A stretch of 64,000 nucleotides of DNA from NCBI RefSeq assembly GCF_900239345.1, contig NZ_OESZ01000046.1:1-64000 (forward strand). The letters are read 5' to 3'. Origin of the DNA: Tenacibaculum dicentrarchi. GTDB taxonomy: Bacteria > Bacteroidota > Bacteroidia > Flavobacteriales > Flavobacteriaceae. The notes beneath the pieces were generated by a model, which searched no databases, was not told the DNA's origin, and saw only the letters and a program-made list of their open reading frames with translations. Of this stretch, positions 1 to 8,441 are shown piece after piece (within the stretch, counting starts at the first letter, position 1; every line of letters begins with the position of its first letter). A program made the position numbers and the translations under genes.

Positions 1-35
1 TTGATGTATCGATTTATGAAAATTAGCAAAAATGC

Positions 36-122
36 CTAGCCCCGATTGAAGCTTTGTTTTGAGCTCTTTTTTTGATTTTTCTTCAAAAAAAAGCGAGTGC
101 GGAAAGCGGGAAATTGCTTCAA
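36..122 (+). repeat. Dispersed ~90-bp structured repeat, copy R1
   Basis: This is one of four near-identical copies in the window (others near 7405, 14895 and 43749). It begins with ctagccccgattgaag, has a T-rich/A-rich inverted pair in the middle, then gcggaaagcgggaaattgcttcaa without the first bases in other copies. TTGAAGC near the left end pairs with GCTTCAA at the right end, and CCCG on the left can pair with CGGG on the right. R1 and R4 differ by about one base across roughly 85. Nothing in it looks coding. A REP-like or MITE-like element is likely; no transposase is seen. Confidence 0.85.
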
Positions 123-333
123 AAAATTATTATAACAGCAAATAGTTTTATTTTATATTTTTTGTTAAAATAACTCGAAATTTAAAAAGGTTATTTAAAT
201 ATATATTTAAAGGATTTACTCTAATTTTATATACTTTGTATTCATATCAAAATATTTGTTCAAAAAATAAAGTAATATTGGGTTTTAATTAAAATTTAAA
301 AAATTAAGATATTTTTTAAAGTAACATAAAAAA
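123..333. other. AT-rich intergenic stretch, nothing recognised
   Basis: About 210 bases of very AT-rich DNA lie between repeat R1 and the 3' end of the first gene. I see no open frame, RNA gene or convincing promoter here. Confidence 0.6.
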
Positions 334-846
334 TTATATTAAACGTTTTACTTCTTGTTTTAAATATGTAATAGAGGTTTGTGTTGGGTTTTCATTTTGA
401 GAATAATAAATTAAAACACTTTCTCGTAAATCTTTTGCAGTTTCTGCAGTTTCTGAACTGTTTCTAAGATTGGAAATTATAGCTAATTTTGCGGTTAAAA
501 CTGCTTTCCAACTATCGTCTGAAACATATAGTTGCTGCACCATATTGTGTTCATATTCCTGTTCTATATTAGCGATTAATAATTGTAGATAACTATTTGT
601 GTTATCGCCAATAGGAGCTACCCGTATTAGTAATTTTGAAGGATTTATACGTTCGCAAAACAATAATAAACGCTCGTAAGATTGAAGTTTTATAGGTAAA
701 CTTTCTTTTCTTTTAGTAACCAAAGCATCAAATTTTTGCTTGTTTTCATCTTGTTGCATAAAAGCACCTAATATGAAATAAGCCACGCCTCCTGTTACTA
801 AAGCAGGTAGTGCATATGCTAATCCTTGAATAATTTTATCTTCCAT
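334..846 (-). CDS. Conserved hypothetical protein with one N-terminal membrane segment
   Basis: The protein has 170 residues from the ATG at 846, which I prefer over an in-frame TTG five codons upstream. Residues about 7-27 form one hydrophobic segment with a short charged N-terminus, so it is probably membrane-anchored with a soluble cytoplasmic C-terminal part. The rest is helical and charged, ending QEVKRLI, with no catalytic motif that I recognise. It resembles small anchored proteins found across flavobacteria, but I cannot name a family. It is divergent from the uvrD-like gene, so the two probably have separate promoters in the intergenic space 847-1013. Function unknown. Confidence 0.7.
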   Translation of the reverse strand: MEDKIIQGLAYALPALVTGGVAYFILGAFMQQDENKQKFDALVTKRKESLPIKLQSYERLLLFCERINPSKLLIRVAPIGDNTNSYLQLLIANIEQEYEHNMVQQLYVSDDSWKAVLTAKLAIISNLRNSSETAETAKDLRESVLIYYSQNENPTQTSITYLKQEVKRLI

Positions 847-1013
847 TTTGCGAATATACAAGTCATAATTAAAATTCTCAAGTCATAATTAAATAATTTT
901 AAATACAATTTTTATATTTTTACATTATTAACAATAAAAAAGGAATAGATTCTTTATAAAACCTAAAAGAATGGTTAAATTTCCGATTTCAAAATCCTTA
1001 CAAAATTTTTCTA

Positions 1014-3347
1014 TTGAATACTTATTTACAGCAACTTAACGAACCACAAAGAGCAGCCGTTTTACAAAAAGATGGGCCAATGATAATTATAGCAGGAGCA
1101 GGATCTGGTAAAACCAGGGTTTTAACCTACCGTATTGCGCATTTAATGGAGCAAGGAGTCGATTCTTTTAATATTTTATCGCTTACTTTTACCAATAAGG
1201 CAGCGCGTGAAATGAAAGAACGTATTGGCGGGGTTGTTGGTGTTAGTGAAACTAAAAATTTATGGATGGGAACTTTTCATTCTGTTTTTTCTAGAATTTT
1301 ACGTTCGGAATCAGATCGTTTAGGGTATCCTTCTAATTTTACTATTTATGATACGCAAGATTCTGTTCGTTTATTATCAACAATTATCAAAGAAATGCAA
1401 CTTGATAAAGAGCAGTATAAACCAAAGCAAATTTTAAGTAGAATTTCTTCTTTTAAAAATAGCTTGATAACGGTTCGTGCTTATTTTTTAAATCCTGAAC
1501 TACAACAAGCAGATTTAGAGGTTCGAAGACCTCGAGTTGGTGATATTTATAAGGCTTATGTTGATAGATGCTTCAAAGCTGGAGCAATGGATTTTGATGA
1601 TTTATTGTTAAGAACAAATGAGTTATTAACTCGTTTTCCTGAAGTTTTAGCAAAATATCAAAGCCGTTTTAAATATATAATGGTTGATGAATATCAGGAT
1701 ACGAATCATTCGCAATATTTAATCGTAAAAGCATTGGCTGATCGGTTTGAAAATATTTGTGTGGTAGGTGACGATTCGCAAAGTATTTATAGCTTTCGTG
1801 GGGCAAATATTAATAATATTTTGAATTTTCAAAAGGATTATCCTGAAGTTAAAACCTTTAAACTAGAACAAAATTACCGTTCTACAAGTAATATTGTAGA
1901 GGCTGCAAATAGTGTTATCGATAAAAATAAAACCAAATTAGATAAGGAAGTTTGGACGGCAAATGACCCTGGTGAAAGTATAAAAATAATGCGTACTATT
2001 TCGGATGGTGAAGAAGGGCGTTTTGTGGCAAAATCTATTTTAGAGAATAAAGAAGAGCATCAATTAACTAATGATTCTTTTGCTATTTTATACAGAACCA
2101 ATGCGCAGTCAAGAGCCATGGAAGATGCCTTGCGTAAAAAAGATATTAAATATAAAATTTACGGGGGAATCTCTTTTTATCAGCGAAAAGAAATTAAAGA
2201 TTTATTGTCTTACTTACGTATTTTAATAAACCCGAATGATGAAGAGGCTTTAAAGCGAATTATTAATTATCCTGCAAGAGGAATTGGAGCTACAACGATG
2301 GATAAATTAGCTGTGGCTGCTAATCATTATAATAAATCAATTTTTGATATTTTAGTAAATATAAATACCATCGATTTAAATATAAATGCAGGAACTAAAA
2401 ATAAATTAGCCAATTTTACCAAAATGATTCAGCGTTTTCAAATAGATGCACAAAAAATGAATGCTTTTGAAATTGCTGATTTAGTAGTAAAAAGAATTGA
2501 ATTAGTTCAAGATTTGCAAAAAGATGGTACGCAAGAAGGGGCTAATAAAGTTGAAAATATTCAAGAATTATTAAACGGAATTAAAGATTTTATTACTGAT
2601 AAAATTGAAATGGGTGACGATGCTTCTTTACCCATATTTTTAGAAGATGTAGCTTTAGCTACTGATTTTGATAGTGAAAGTGATGATACACCAATGGTGT
2701 CATTAATGACAATTCATTTATCAAAAGGTTTAGAATATCCGTATGTGTATATTGTTGGTTTAGAAGAAGGTTTATTTCCTTCGGGAATGAGTATAAATAC
2801 TCGTAGCGAATTAGAAGAAGAACGTCGTTTATTTTATGTAGCTTTAACAAGAGCTGAAAAAGTCGCTTATTTAACATATGCAAAAACTCGTTATAGATGG
2901 GGGAAATTAACTGATGGAGATCCTAGTCGTTTTTTAGAGGAAATAGCACCTGAATTTGTAGAATATTTATCGCCTAAAATTCCCACAGGTTTTGGTAATA
3001 GATTTATGGATTCTGATATTTTTGATGCCGATGATTTTTCTAGAAAAGTTAGGTTTGAAAAACCGATACAAAAACAACGAAAAGCATTTGTTTCTAAAAA
3101 AGAAAAACCAAATCTGACTCCTTCAAAAAGTAAGTTAAAAATGAAGGTAGATACAAGTACTTCAATTATTAATTTATTTTCGGGAGAAATAAATATTGGT
3201 AATTTTGTAGAGCACAATCGTTTTGGAACAGGTGAAGTTATTGCTTTGGAAGGAAAAGGACCAAATAAGAAAGCTGAAATTAAATTTGGTACCGTAGGGA
3301 AAAAGAAATTATTATTACAGTTTGCAAAACTAAAGGTAATAGGGTAG
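1014..3347 (+). CDS. pcrA: ATP-dependent 3'-5' DNA helicase, UvrD/PcrA family
   Basis: Superfamily 1A helicase of 777 residues, close to the usual length. The N-terminus NTYLQQLNEPQRAAV is the Q-motif region, followed by Walker A GAGSGKT (about residues 27-33), the DEYQDTN Walker B box (225-231), GDDSQSIYSFRGA (motif III), QNYRST (motif IV), and late motifs LMTIHLSKGLEY and YVALTRAE. The C-terminus has a Tudor-like tail (HNRFGTGEVIALEG) typical of PcrA. The start is a TTG. No ATG lies in frame upstream, and the family N-terminus begins at this point. It unwinds DNA in repair and replication-fork maintenance. It is followed closely by DUF4290 and murA on the same strand, so probably heads that operon. 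Confidence 0.96.
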   Translation: MNTYLQQLNEPQRAAVLQKDGPMIIIAGAGSGKTRVLTYRIAHLMEQGVDSFNILSLTFTNKAAREMKERIGGVVGVSETKNLWMGTFHSVFSRILRSESDRLGYPSNFTIYDTQDSVRLLSTIIKEMQLDKEQYKPKQILSRISSFKNSLITVRAYFLNPELQQADLEVRRPRVGDIYKAYVDRCFKAGAMDFDDLLLRTNELLTRFPEVLAKYQSRFKYIMVDEYQDTNHSQYLIVKALADRFENICVVGDDSQSIYSFRGANINNILNFQKDYPEVKTFKLEQNYRSTSNIVEAANSVIDKNKTKLDKEVWTANDPGESIKIMRTISDGEEGRFVAKSILENKEEHQLTNDSFAILYRTNAQSRAMEDALRKKDIKYKIYGGISFYQRKEIKDLLSYLRILINPNDEEALKRIINYPARGIGATTMDKLAVAANHYNKSIFDILVNINTIDLNINAGTKNKLANFTKMIQRFQIDAQKMNAFEIADLVVKRIELVQDLQKDGTQEGANKVENIQELLNGIKDFITDKIEMGDDASLPIFLEDVALATDFDSESDDTPMVSLMTIHLSKGLEYPYVYIVGLEEGLFPSGMSINTRSELEEERRLFYVALTRAEKVAYLTYAKTRYRWGKLTDGDPSRFLEEIAPEFVEYLSPKIPTGFGNRFMDSDIFDADDFSRKVRFEKPIQKQRKAFVSKKEKPNLTPSKSKLKMKVDTSTSIINLFSGEINIGNFVEHNRFGTGEVIALEGKGPNKKAEIKFGTVGKKKLLLQFAKLKVIG

Positions 3348-3408
3348 CCAATTAATTGAGATTAATTACCTATTTTGCATACATAATTTAGAGTAAATAT
3401 ACAGAGAA

Positions 3409-4062
3409 ATGACGTTTGATTTAGAATACAATTCAGAAAGAGATCACTTAATAATTCCAGAATATGGAAGACATATACAAAAATTAGTAAATCATTGCAT
3501 CACTTTAGAAACTAAAGAAGAACGTAATGTAATGGCTAAAGCTATTGTCGATGTAATGGGGAATTTACAACCTCATTTACGTGATGTACCCGATTTTAAA
3601 CACAAACTTTGGGATCAGTTACATATTATTGCCGATTTTAAATTAGATGCAGAATCGCCTTATGAAATTCCTTCGAAAGAAGAATTGACAGAAAAACCCG
3701 AAAAAATGGCATACCCTAAATCGGCTTCAAAATATCGTTATTATGGAAATAATATTCAAACGATGATTAACATGGCTTTAACTTGGGAAGAAGGTGAAAA
3801 AAGAGAGGCTTTAGTTTTTACGATTGCCAATCATATGAAAAAATGTTATTTAAATTGGAATAAAGATACGGTTGATGATGCTATTATCTTTAAACATTTA
3901 TATAATTTATCTGAAAAAAATATTGATTTAAGGGATTCAAATGAAGTTTTATCAGAAAGTAAAAATTTGCTAAGAAAACGAAGTAGTCAAGGACAGTCTA
4001 ATAAAGGCGCTTCTAAGACAAAATCAAATTACACGACGAATAATAAATATAGAAAAAAATAA
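3409..4062 (+). CDS. DUF4290 domain-containing protein
   Basis: A 217-residue protein matching the Bacteroidota-restricted DUF4290 family by its opening LEYNSERDHLIIPEYGRHIQ and the following LETKEERN segment. It is soluble and mostly helical, with a disordered, Lys/Ser/Asn-rich tail (about residues 185-217). Its role is not known. It is consistently placed beside murA in flavobacteria, and here it ends one base before the murA start, so the two are almost certainly co-transcribed and perhaps translationally coupled. A cell-envelope link is only inferred from that position. Confidence 0.92.
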   Translation: MTFDLEYNSERDHLIIPEYGRHIQKLVNHCITLETKEERNVMAKAIVDVMGNLQPHLRDVPDFKHKLWDQLHIIADFKLDAESPYEIPSKEELTEKPEKMAYPKSASKYRYYGNNIQTMINMALTWEEGEKREALVFTIANHMKKCYLNWNKDTVDDAIIFKHLYNLSEKNIDLRDSNEVLSESKNLLRKRSSQGQSNKGASKTKSNYTTNNKYRKK

Positions 4063-4063
4063 T

Positions 4064-5377
4064 ATGGCATCATTTAAAATAGAAGGTGGTCACAAACTTA
4101 ATGGAGTAATTACCCCGCAAGGAGCAAAAAATGAAGCGCTACAAATTATATGTGCCGTTTTACTGACTGCCGAAAAAGTAATTATCAATAATATTCCTGA
4201 TATTATTGATGTTAATAAATTAATTTTCATCTTAGGTGAATTAGGTGTTAAAATTGAAAAAATAAGTTCAAATTCGTATAGTTTTCAAGCTGATAATATT
4301 AATTTAAGCTATTTAGAATCTGCTAAATTTAAAAAAGACGGAAGCTCATTAAGAGGTTCTATTATGATTGTTGGACCTTTATTAGCACGTTTTGGAAAAG
4401 GATATATTCCACGTCCGGGAGGTGATAAAATTGGTCGCCGTCGTTTAGATACTCATTTTGAAGGGTTTATTAATTTAGGTGCAAAATTCCGTTATAATAA
4501 AGAAGAGTATTTTTATGGAGTAGAAGCTGAAAATGGTTTGGTTGGTGCTGATATGTTATTAGATGAAGCATCTGTAACAGGAACGGCTAATATTATAATG
4601 GCTGCTGTTTTAGCAAAAGGAATAACTAAAATATACAACGCTGCTTGCGAACCTTATATTCAGCAATTATCTAAGATGTTGAACTCAATGGGGGCGAAAA
4701 TAACAGGCGTTGGTTCTAATTTATTAACGATTGAAGGGGTAAAATCTTTAGGTGGTTGCGAACACAGGGTATTACCAGATATGATTGAAATTGGTAGTTG
4801 GATTGGCGTTGCAGCAATGACACGTTCTGAATTGACTATTAAAGATGTTAGCTGGGAAAACTTAGGGCAAATTCCTAATGTGTTTCGTAAATTAGGAATT
4901 CGATTAGATAAAAAAGGTGATGATATTTTTATCCCAGCACAAGATAGTTACGAAATTCAAAACTATATTGACGGTTCAATTTTAACAGTAGCCGATGCTC
5001 CTTGGCCAGGTTTTACACCAGATTTATTAAGTATTGTTTTGGTATTAGCTACTCAAGCAAAAGGAACGGTATTAATTCATCAAAAAATGTTTGAAAGTCG
5101 TTTGTTTTTTGTCGATAAATTAATTGATATGGGCGCAAAAGTAATTTTATGCGATCCGCACAGAGCAACCGTTATAGGACATAATTTTCAATCAAGTTTG
5201 AAAGCTACTAAAATGACATCGCCTGATATTCGTGCAGGAATTTCATTATTAATTGCCGCTTTATCAGCAAAAGGAACCAGTATTATTAATAATATTGAAC
5301 AAATTGATAGAGGATATGAAAATATTGAAGCTCGATTAAAATCAATTGGTGCAAAAATTGAAAGAATAGAAGACTAA
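4064..5377 (+). CDS. murA: UDP-N-acetylglucosamine 1-carboxyvinyltransferase
   Basis: MurA (437 residues) transfers enolpyruvate from PEP to UDP-GlcNAc, the first committed step of peptidoglycan synthesis, in the cytoplasm. Visible signatures are the N-terminal GAKNEAL with the substrate-binding Lys-Asn, LLARFGKG, PRPGGDKIGRRRLDTH and the C-terminal DIRAGISLLIAALSAKG. The loop residue that is the fosfomycin-reactive Cys in E. coli (Cys115) is Asp121 here, within GGDKIG. Asp is a natural alternative in some bacteria; it keeps activity and gives fosfomycin insensitivity. The gene starts one base after DUF4290 and is followed by a strong terminator. Confidence 0.97.
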   Translation: MASFKIEGGHKLNGVITPQGAKNEALQIICAVLLTAEKVIINNIPDIIDVNKLIFILGELGVKIEKISSNSYSFQADNINLSYLESAKFKKDGSSLRGSIMIVGPLLARFGKGYIPRPGGDKIGRRRLDTHFEGFINLGAKFRYNKEEYFYGVEAENGLVGADMLLDEASVTGTANIIMAAVLAKGITKIYNAACEPYIQQLSKMLNSMGAKITGVGSNLLTIEGVKSLGGCEHRVLPDMIEIGSWIGVAAMTRSELTIKDVSWENLGQIPNVFRKLGIRLDKKGDDIFIPAQDSYEIQNYIDGSILTVADAPWPGFTPDLLSIVLVLATQAKGTVLIHQKMFESRLFFVDKLIDMGAKVILCDPHRATVIGHNFQSSLKATKMTSPDIRAGISLLIAALSAKGTSIINNIEQIDRGYENIEARLKSIGAKIERIED

Positions 5378-5400
5378 TAAAAAAATAAACTAATAAAAAT

Positions 5401-5433
5401 AAAAAAATCGTGTCAAGATGGCACGATTTTTTT
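5401..5433 (+). terminator. Rho-independent terminator after murA
   Basis: A 14-bp stem with outer A/T run and core atcgtgtc / ggcacgat (one G-U) surrounds a 5-base loop and ends in seven T. It closes the helicase-DUF4290-murA operon. Confidence 0.9.
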
Positions 5434-5457
5434 ATTGGCAATATTATTGATTAAAGT

Positions 5458-6099
5458 ATGCTGAAGAAATTAAAGAAACTATTTACAATGAGTAAAGATC
5501 AATATACTAAAGAAGACGAATTAAAAGACGCTATCGACAATACTGAATTAGAAACCAACCATGAAGAATCTCAAGAAGAGAAAGAGGTGGAGGCTAAAGA
5601 AGAAGCTGAAATAGTACCAACTCCTGAAGAGTTATTAGCGGAAGAAAAAAATAAATATTTACGTTTATTTGCTGAATTTGAAAACTATAAAAAACGTACT
5701 TCTAAAGAACGTGTAGAGCTTTTTAAAACAGCAGGGCAACAAGTAATGACAGCTTTACTGCCAATTTTAGATGATTTTGAAAGAGCTTTAGCACATGCTG
5801 AAACTAACAAGAAAGAAGTTAAAAAATTAGACAAAGCAGCAAGCAAAGAAATTGCTAGTTTAAATAAAGGAATGTCATTAATTCAGCAAAAATTTGTAGC
5901 TACTTTAGAGCAAAAAGGATTAACAGCTGTAGAGGTAAAATCTGGTGATGATTTTGATGCTGATGTACACCAAGCAATTACACAAATACCTGCACCTTCT
6001 GACAAATTAAAAGGAAAAGTTATTGATTGTGTAGAAAAAGGATATAAGTTAGGTGATAAAATTATCCGTCATCCAAAAGTTGTAGTAGGACAGGCATAA
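5458..6099 (+). CDS. grpE: Nucleotide exchange factor GrpE
   Basis: GrpE (213 residues) releases ADP from DnaK. It has an acidic, disordered, Glu-rich N-terminus (about 17-60), then the long helix LLAEEKNKYLRLFAEFENYKKRT, LLPILDDFERAL, and the C-terminal beta domain with HQAITQIPAP and VEKGYKLGDKIIRHPKVVVG. All are family hallmarks. An alternative start is the ATG at 5488 (MSKDQ), ten codons in; both are plausible because the extra residues lie in the poorly conserved tail. dnaJ follows 95 bases downstream and dnaK is not in the window. No CIRCE-type inverted repeat is visible upstream. Confidence 0.96.
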   Translation: MLKKLKKLFTMSKDQYTKEDELKDAIDNTELETNHEESQEEKEVEAKEEAEIVPTPEELLAEEKNKYLRLFAEFENYKKRTSKERVELFKTAGQQVMTALLPILDDFERALAHAETNKKEVKKLDKAASKEIASLNKGMSLIQQKFVATLEQKGLTAVEVKSGDDFDADVHQAITQIPAPSDKLKGKVIDCVEKGYKLGDKIIRHPKVVVGQA

Positions 6100-6194
6100 A
6101 TAACACGTCATAAGTAGCATTTCAAGGGAATTGCTTGGTGTAGGAGAAGCTATAAAAAGCTTCAAATTATTGAAAATGACAGAATAGACTAGAA

Positions 6195-7328
6195 ATGGCA
6201 AAACAAGATTATTACGAAATATTAGGGGTTTCAAAATCAGCAACACAAGCTGAAATAAAAAAAGGATACCGTAAAATGGCTATAAAATATCATCCAGATA
6301 AAAATCCGGATGATAAAAGTGCCGAAGAGAAATTCAAGTCATGTGCAGAAGCATATGAAATTCTTAGTGATGATAATAAAAAAGCCCGTTATGACCAATA
6401 TGGTCATGCAGCATTCGACGGACCACAAGGTGGCGGCGGTGGTTTTGGCGGCGGCGGAATGAATATGGATGACATATTCAGTCAGTTTGGTGATATTTTT
6501 GGCGGCGGCGGCGGTGGCTTTGGCGGTTTTGGCGGCGGAGGTCGTCAGCGACAAGCTAGAGTAAAAGGATCTAACATGCGTATTCGTGTAAAACTTACTT
6601 TAGAAGAAATTGCTACAGGAGTAGAAAAGAAAGTAAAAGTTCGAAGAAAAGTTCAAGCCGAAGGAGTTACTTATAAAACTTGTACAACATGTAATGGTAG
6701 CGGTCAACAAATGCGTGTTACCAATACTATTTTAGGTAGAATGCAACAAGCTGTTACCTGTAGTTCATGTCAAGGAGCAGGTGAAATGCTAGATACCAAA
6801 CCTAGCGGATCAGATGCACAAGGTTTAATTGTTAAAGAAGAAACTGTTTCAATTAATATCCCTGAAGGAGTTACTGAAGGAGTACAATTAAAAGTTGGTG
6901 GAAAAGGAAATGAAGCGCCAGGTAAAAATTCTATTTCTGGTGATTTATTAGTATTGATAGAAGAAATACCTCATGAGAATTTAAAAAGAGAGGGAAGTAA
7001 TATTCACCACGATTTATATGTTAATTTTTCTGAAGCAGTTTTAGGTGTTTCGAAAGAAGTAGAAACCGTAACAGGAAAAGTAAAAATAAAAATTGAAGCA
7101 GGAACGCAGTCTGGTAAAATTTTAAGATTAAAAGGAAAAGGATTACCTAGTATAGAGCATTACGGAACGGGTGATTTCTTAATTCATATTAATGTTTGGA
7201 CTCCGCAAGAGTTAACCAAAGAGCAGCGTAAGTTTTTTGAGCAAATGCAAAGTGATGATAACTTTAGCCCAAACCCTCAAAAATCTGATAAATCATTTTT
7301 TGAGAAAGTAAAAGATATGTTTTCATAG
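6195..7328 (+). CDS. dnaJ: Co-chaperone DnaJ with a reduced zinc finger
   Basis: DnaJ (377 residues) delivers unfolded clients to DnaK and stimulates its ATPase. The J domain has HPD at residues 33-35. A Gly/Phe-rich linker (about 74-116) includes DDIFSQFGDIF. The zinc-binding region holds only two CxxCxGxG-type motifs, C163-C166 (CTTCNGSG) and C189-C192 (CSSCQGAG), where canonical DnaJ has four. By alignment these are motifs 2 and 3, the zinc centre II pair; motifs 1 and 4 (centre I) are absent. The C-terminal client-binding domains and the tail SFFEKVKDMFS are intact. It is co-oriented with grpE and followed by a terminator. Confidence 0.96.
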   Translation: MAKQDYYEILGVSKSATQAEIKKGYRKMAIKYHPDKNPDDKSAEEKFKSCAEAYEILSDDNKKARYDQYGHAAFDGPQGGGGGFGGGGMNMDDIFSQFGDIFGGGGGGFGGFGGGGRQRQARVKGSNMRIRVKLTLEEIATGVEKKVKVRRKVQAEGVTYKTCTTCNGSGQQMRVTNTILGRMQQAVTCSSCQGAGEMLDTKPSGSDAQGLIVKEETVSINIPEGVTEGVQLKVGGKGNEAPGKNSISGDLLVLIEEIPHENLKREGSNIHHDLYVNFSEAVLGVSKEVETVTGKVKIKIEAGTQSGKILRLKGKGLPSIEHYGTGDFLIHINVWTPQELTKEQRKFFEQMQSDDNFSPNPQKSDKSFFEKVKDMFS

Positions 7329-7348
7329 ACAAACAGTTTTTTAATTAT

Positions 7349-7383
7349 AAAAGCCCATTCATTTTTTGAGTGGGCTTTTTTAT
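7349..7383 (+). terminator. Rho-independent terminator after dnaJ
   Basis: The 13-bp stem aaaagcccattca / tgagtgggctttt (one G-U) encloses a 5-base T loop and is followed by a T run. It closes grpE-dnaJ. Confidence 0.9.
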
Positions 7384-7404
7384 TTCTGATTTTTTTAAAA
7401 TAAT

Positions 7405-7496
7405 TTGAAGCAATTTCCCGCTTTCCGCACTCGCTTTTTTTATTTTTAAAATAAAAAATAAAAAAGAGCTCAAACAAATGCTTCAATCGGGGCTAG
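7405..7496 (-). repeat. Dispersed ~90-bp structured repeat, copy R2
   Basis: This copy is inverted relative to R1. Its ends (ttgaagcaatttcccgc and cttcaatcggggctag) match the other copies, but the central A/T arms differ: the TTTTTTATTTTT arm is matched by AAAAATAAAAAA instead of the GA/TC-tipped arms of R1 and R4, so the pairing is preserved although the sequence has changed. Confidence 0.85.
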
Positions 7497-7653
7497 GCTT
7501 TTTTACTAAATTTAATATTTTTCACATAATTTAATAGATAGTATTAGTCTTAGTTACCTTGTTTAATGTTAGTTCTTTACAAGAAATATTTAAGTGTTTA
7601 CGATTAAAAAAACACATGATAATTAAAATAATACTTCTTTTTGGTAAAAAATG

Positions 7654-7684
7654 TTGTGAGTTCTTAAAAAGAGTTATATATTTG
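7654..7684 (+). promoter_or_regulatory. Bacteroidota-type promoter upstream of hairpins and rnpB
   Basis: TTG at 7654-7656, a 20-base spacer and TATATTTG at 7677-7684 match the Bacteroidota -33/-7 consensus. The predicted start is near 7690, inside or just before the first hairpin. It is the best promoter upstream of RNase P RNA. Confidence 0.75.
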
Positions 7685-7686
7685 CA

Positions 7687-7762
7687 GTGTCTATAAGACG
7701 TTATAGACACTTTTTCTTTTTCATAGCAATTTTCCCACTCAATTTATTGAGTGGGTTTTTTT
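7687..7762 (+). ncRNA. Candidate short transcript or leader made of two terminator-like hairpins
   Basis: Immediately after the promoter there is a perfect 10-bp hairpin (gtgtctataa / ttatagacac, loop gacg, 7687-7710) followed by T5CT5, then a second hairpin (cccactcaa / ttgagtggg, 7734-7755) followed by seven T. Either this is a very small RNA of about 70 bases, or it is a leader that attenuates rnpB, which starts about 30 bases later. I do not recognise an Rfam family. Confidence 0.45.
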
Positions 7763-7790
7763 ATGAAAGAAGTGAATTTTATAAAAAATT

Positions 7791-8099
7791 TAAGCAGACC
7801 AATCTTATCGACTTATATTTAGTATAAGTAGGAAAGTCTGGACACCACAGAGTAGTATAGCGGATAGTAACCGTCCGATGAAAGTCGAGGACAAGTGCAG
7901 CAGAAAGTATGTACAGGTAATGCTGTAGTGAAACCAGGTAAACTCTATACGGTGCAATGTCATGTACATTAGAGCTCGAGCGCTACTCGCGCGATTCTAA
8001 GGGGTAGGCAGATTGATTTTACGAGTAATTGTAAAACTAGATAAATGATAAGAGCCTTATTTTATAAGGAACAGAATCCAGCTTAACGGTCTGCTTTTT
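7791..8099 (+). ncRNA. rnpB: RNase P RNA, bacterial class A
   Basis: The catalytic RNA of RNase P, which trims tRNA 5' ends. The 5' aagcagacc pairs with the 3' ggtctgctt to form P1. Conserved stretches are visible: taggaaagtctggacaccac near the 5' end (CR I), gaggacaagtgcagcagaaa, then agataaatgataagagcc (CR IV) and acagaatccagcttaa (CR V). The length of about 309 bases fits flavobacterial rnpB. The exact ends are set by P1 and are good to a few bases. Confidence 0.95.
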
Positions 8100-8114
8100 T
8101 AACTTTTAATACTA

Positions 8115-8151
8115 AAAATCCCTTAAAACAATGGTTGTTTTAAGGGATTTT
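8115..8151 (+). terminator. Long perfect hairpin downstream of rnpB
   Basis: A 17-bp perfect stem (aaaatcccttaaaacaa and its complement) with a 3-base loop. The T run is short, but the position fits the end of the rnpB transcript. Confidence 0.75.
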
Positions 8152-8441
8152 CAATTAGGTTAAATTGCTAATTTGATAATAAATTAACATTTTAGGTTAC
8201 TTGTATTTATGATTTATTGTTTTTTAAATAAAAAATTATTTTAAACTTAGTATTTAAGTCATTTTATTGTTTATCTTTTAAAATTGAGTTAAAAATAGTA
8301 CTTTTGTGTAGCAAAAATTAACTGAAATATATGGGCTTTGACATTGATATGGTCAAAGGAATTTATTGTAAATCTGAAAAAGTATAAAAAAACAATTAGA
8401 TGATTTAGCAGTAATCCATTAACATTAAAAACAAATCTTTT
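8152..8441. promoter_or_regulatory. Intergenic region upstream of acnB with -7 box
   Basis: A TACTTTTG box at 8299-8306 fits the TAnnTTTG consensus; no good -33 lies at the usual distance. That implies a 5' leader of about 130 bases before the acnB ATG. The rest is AT-rich and I see nothing else in it. Confidence 0.5.
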
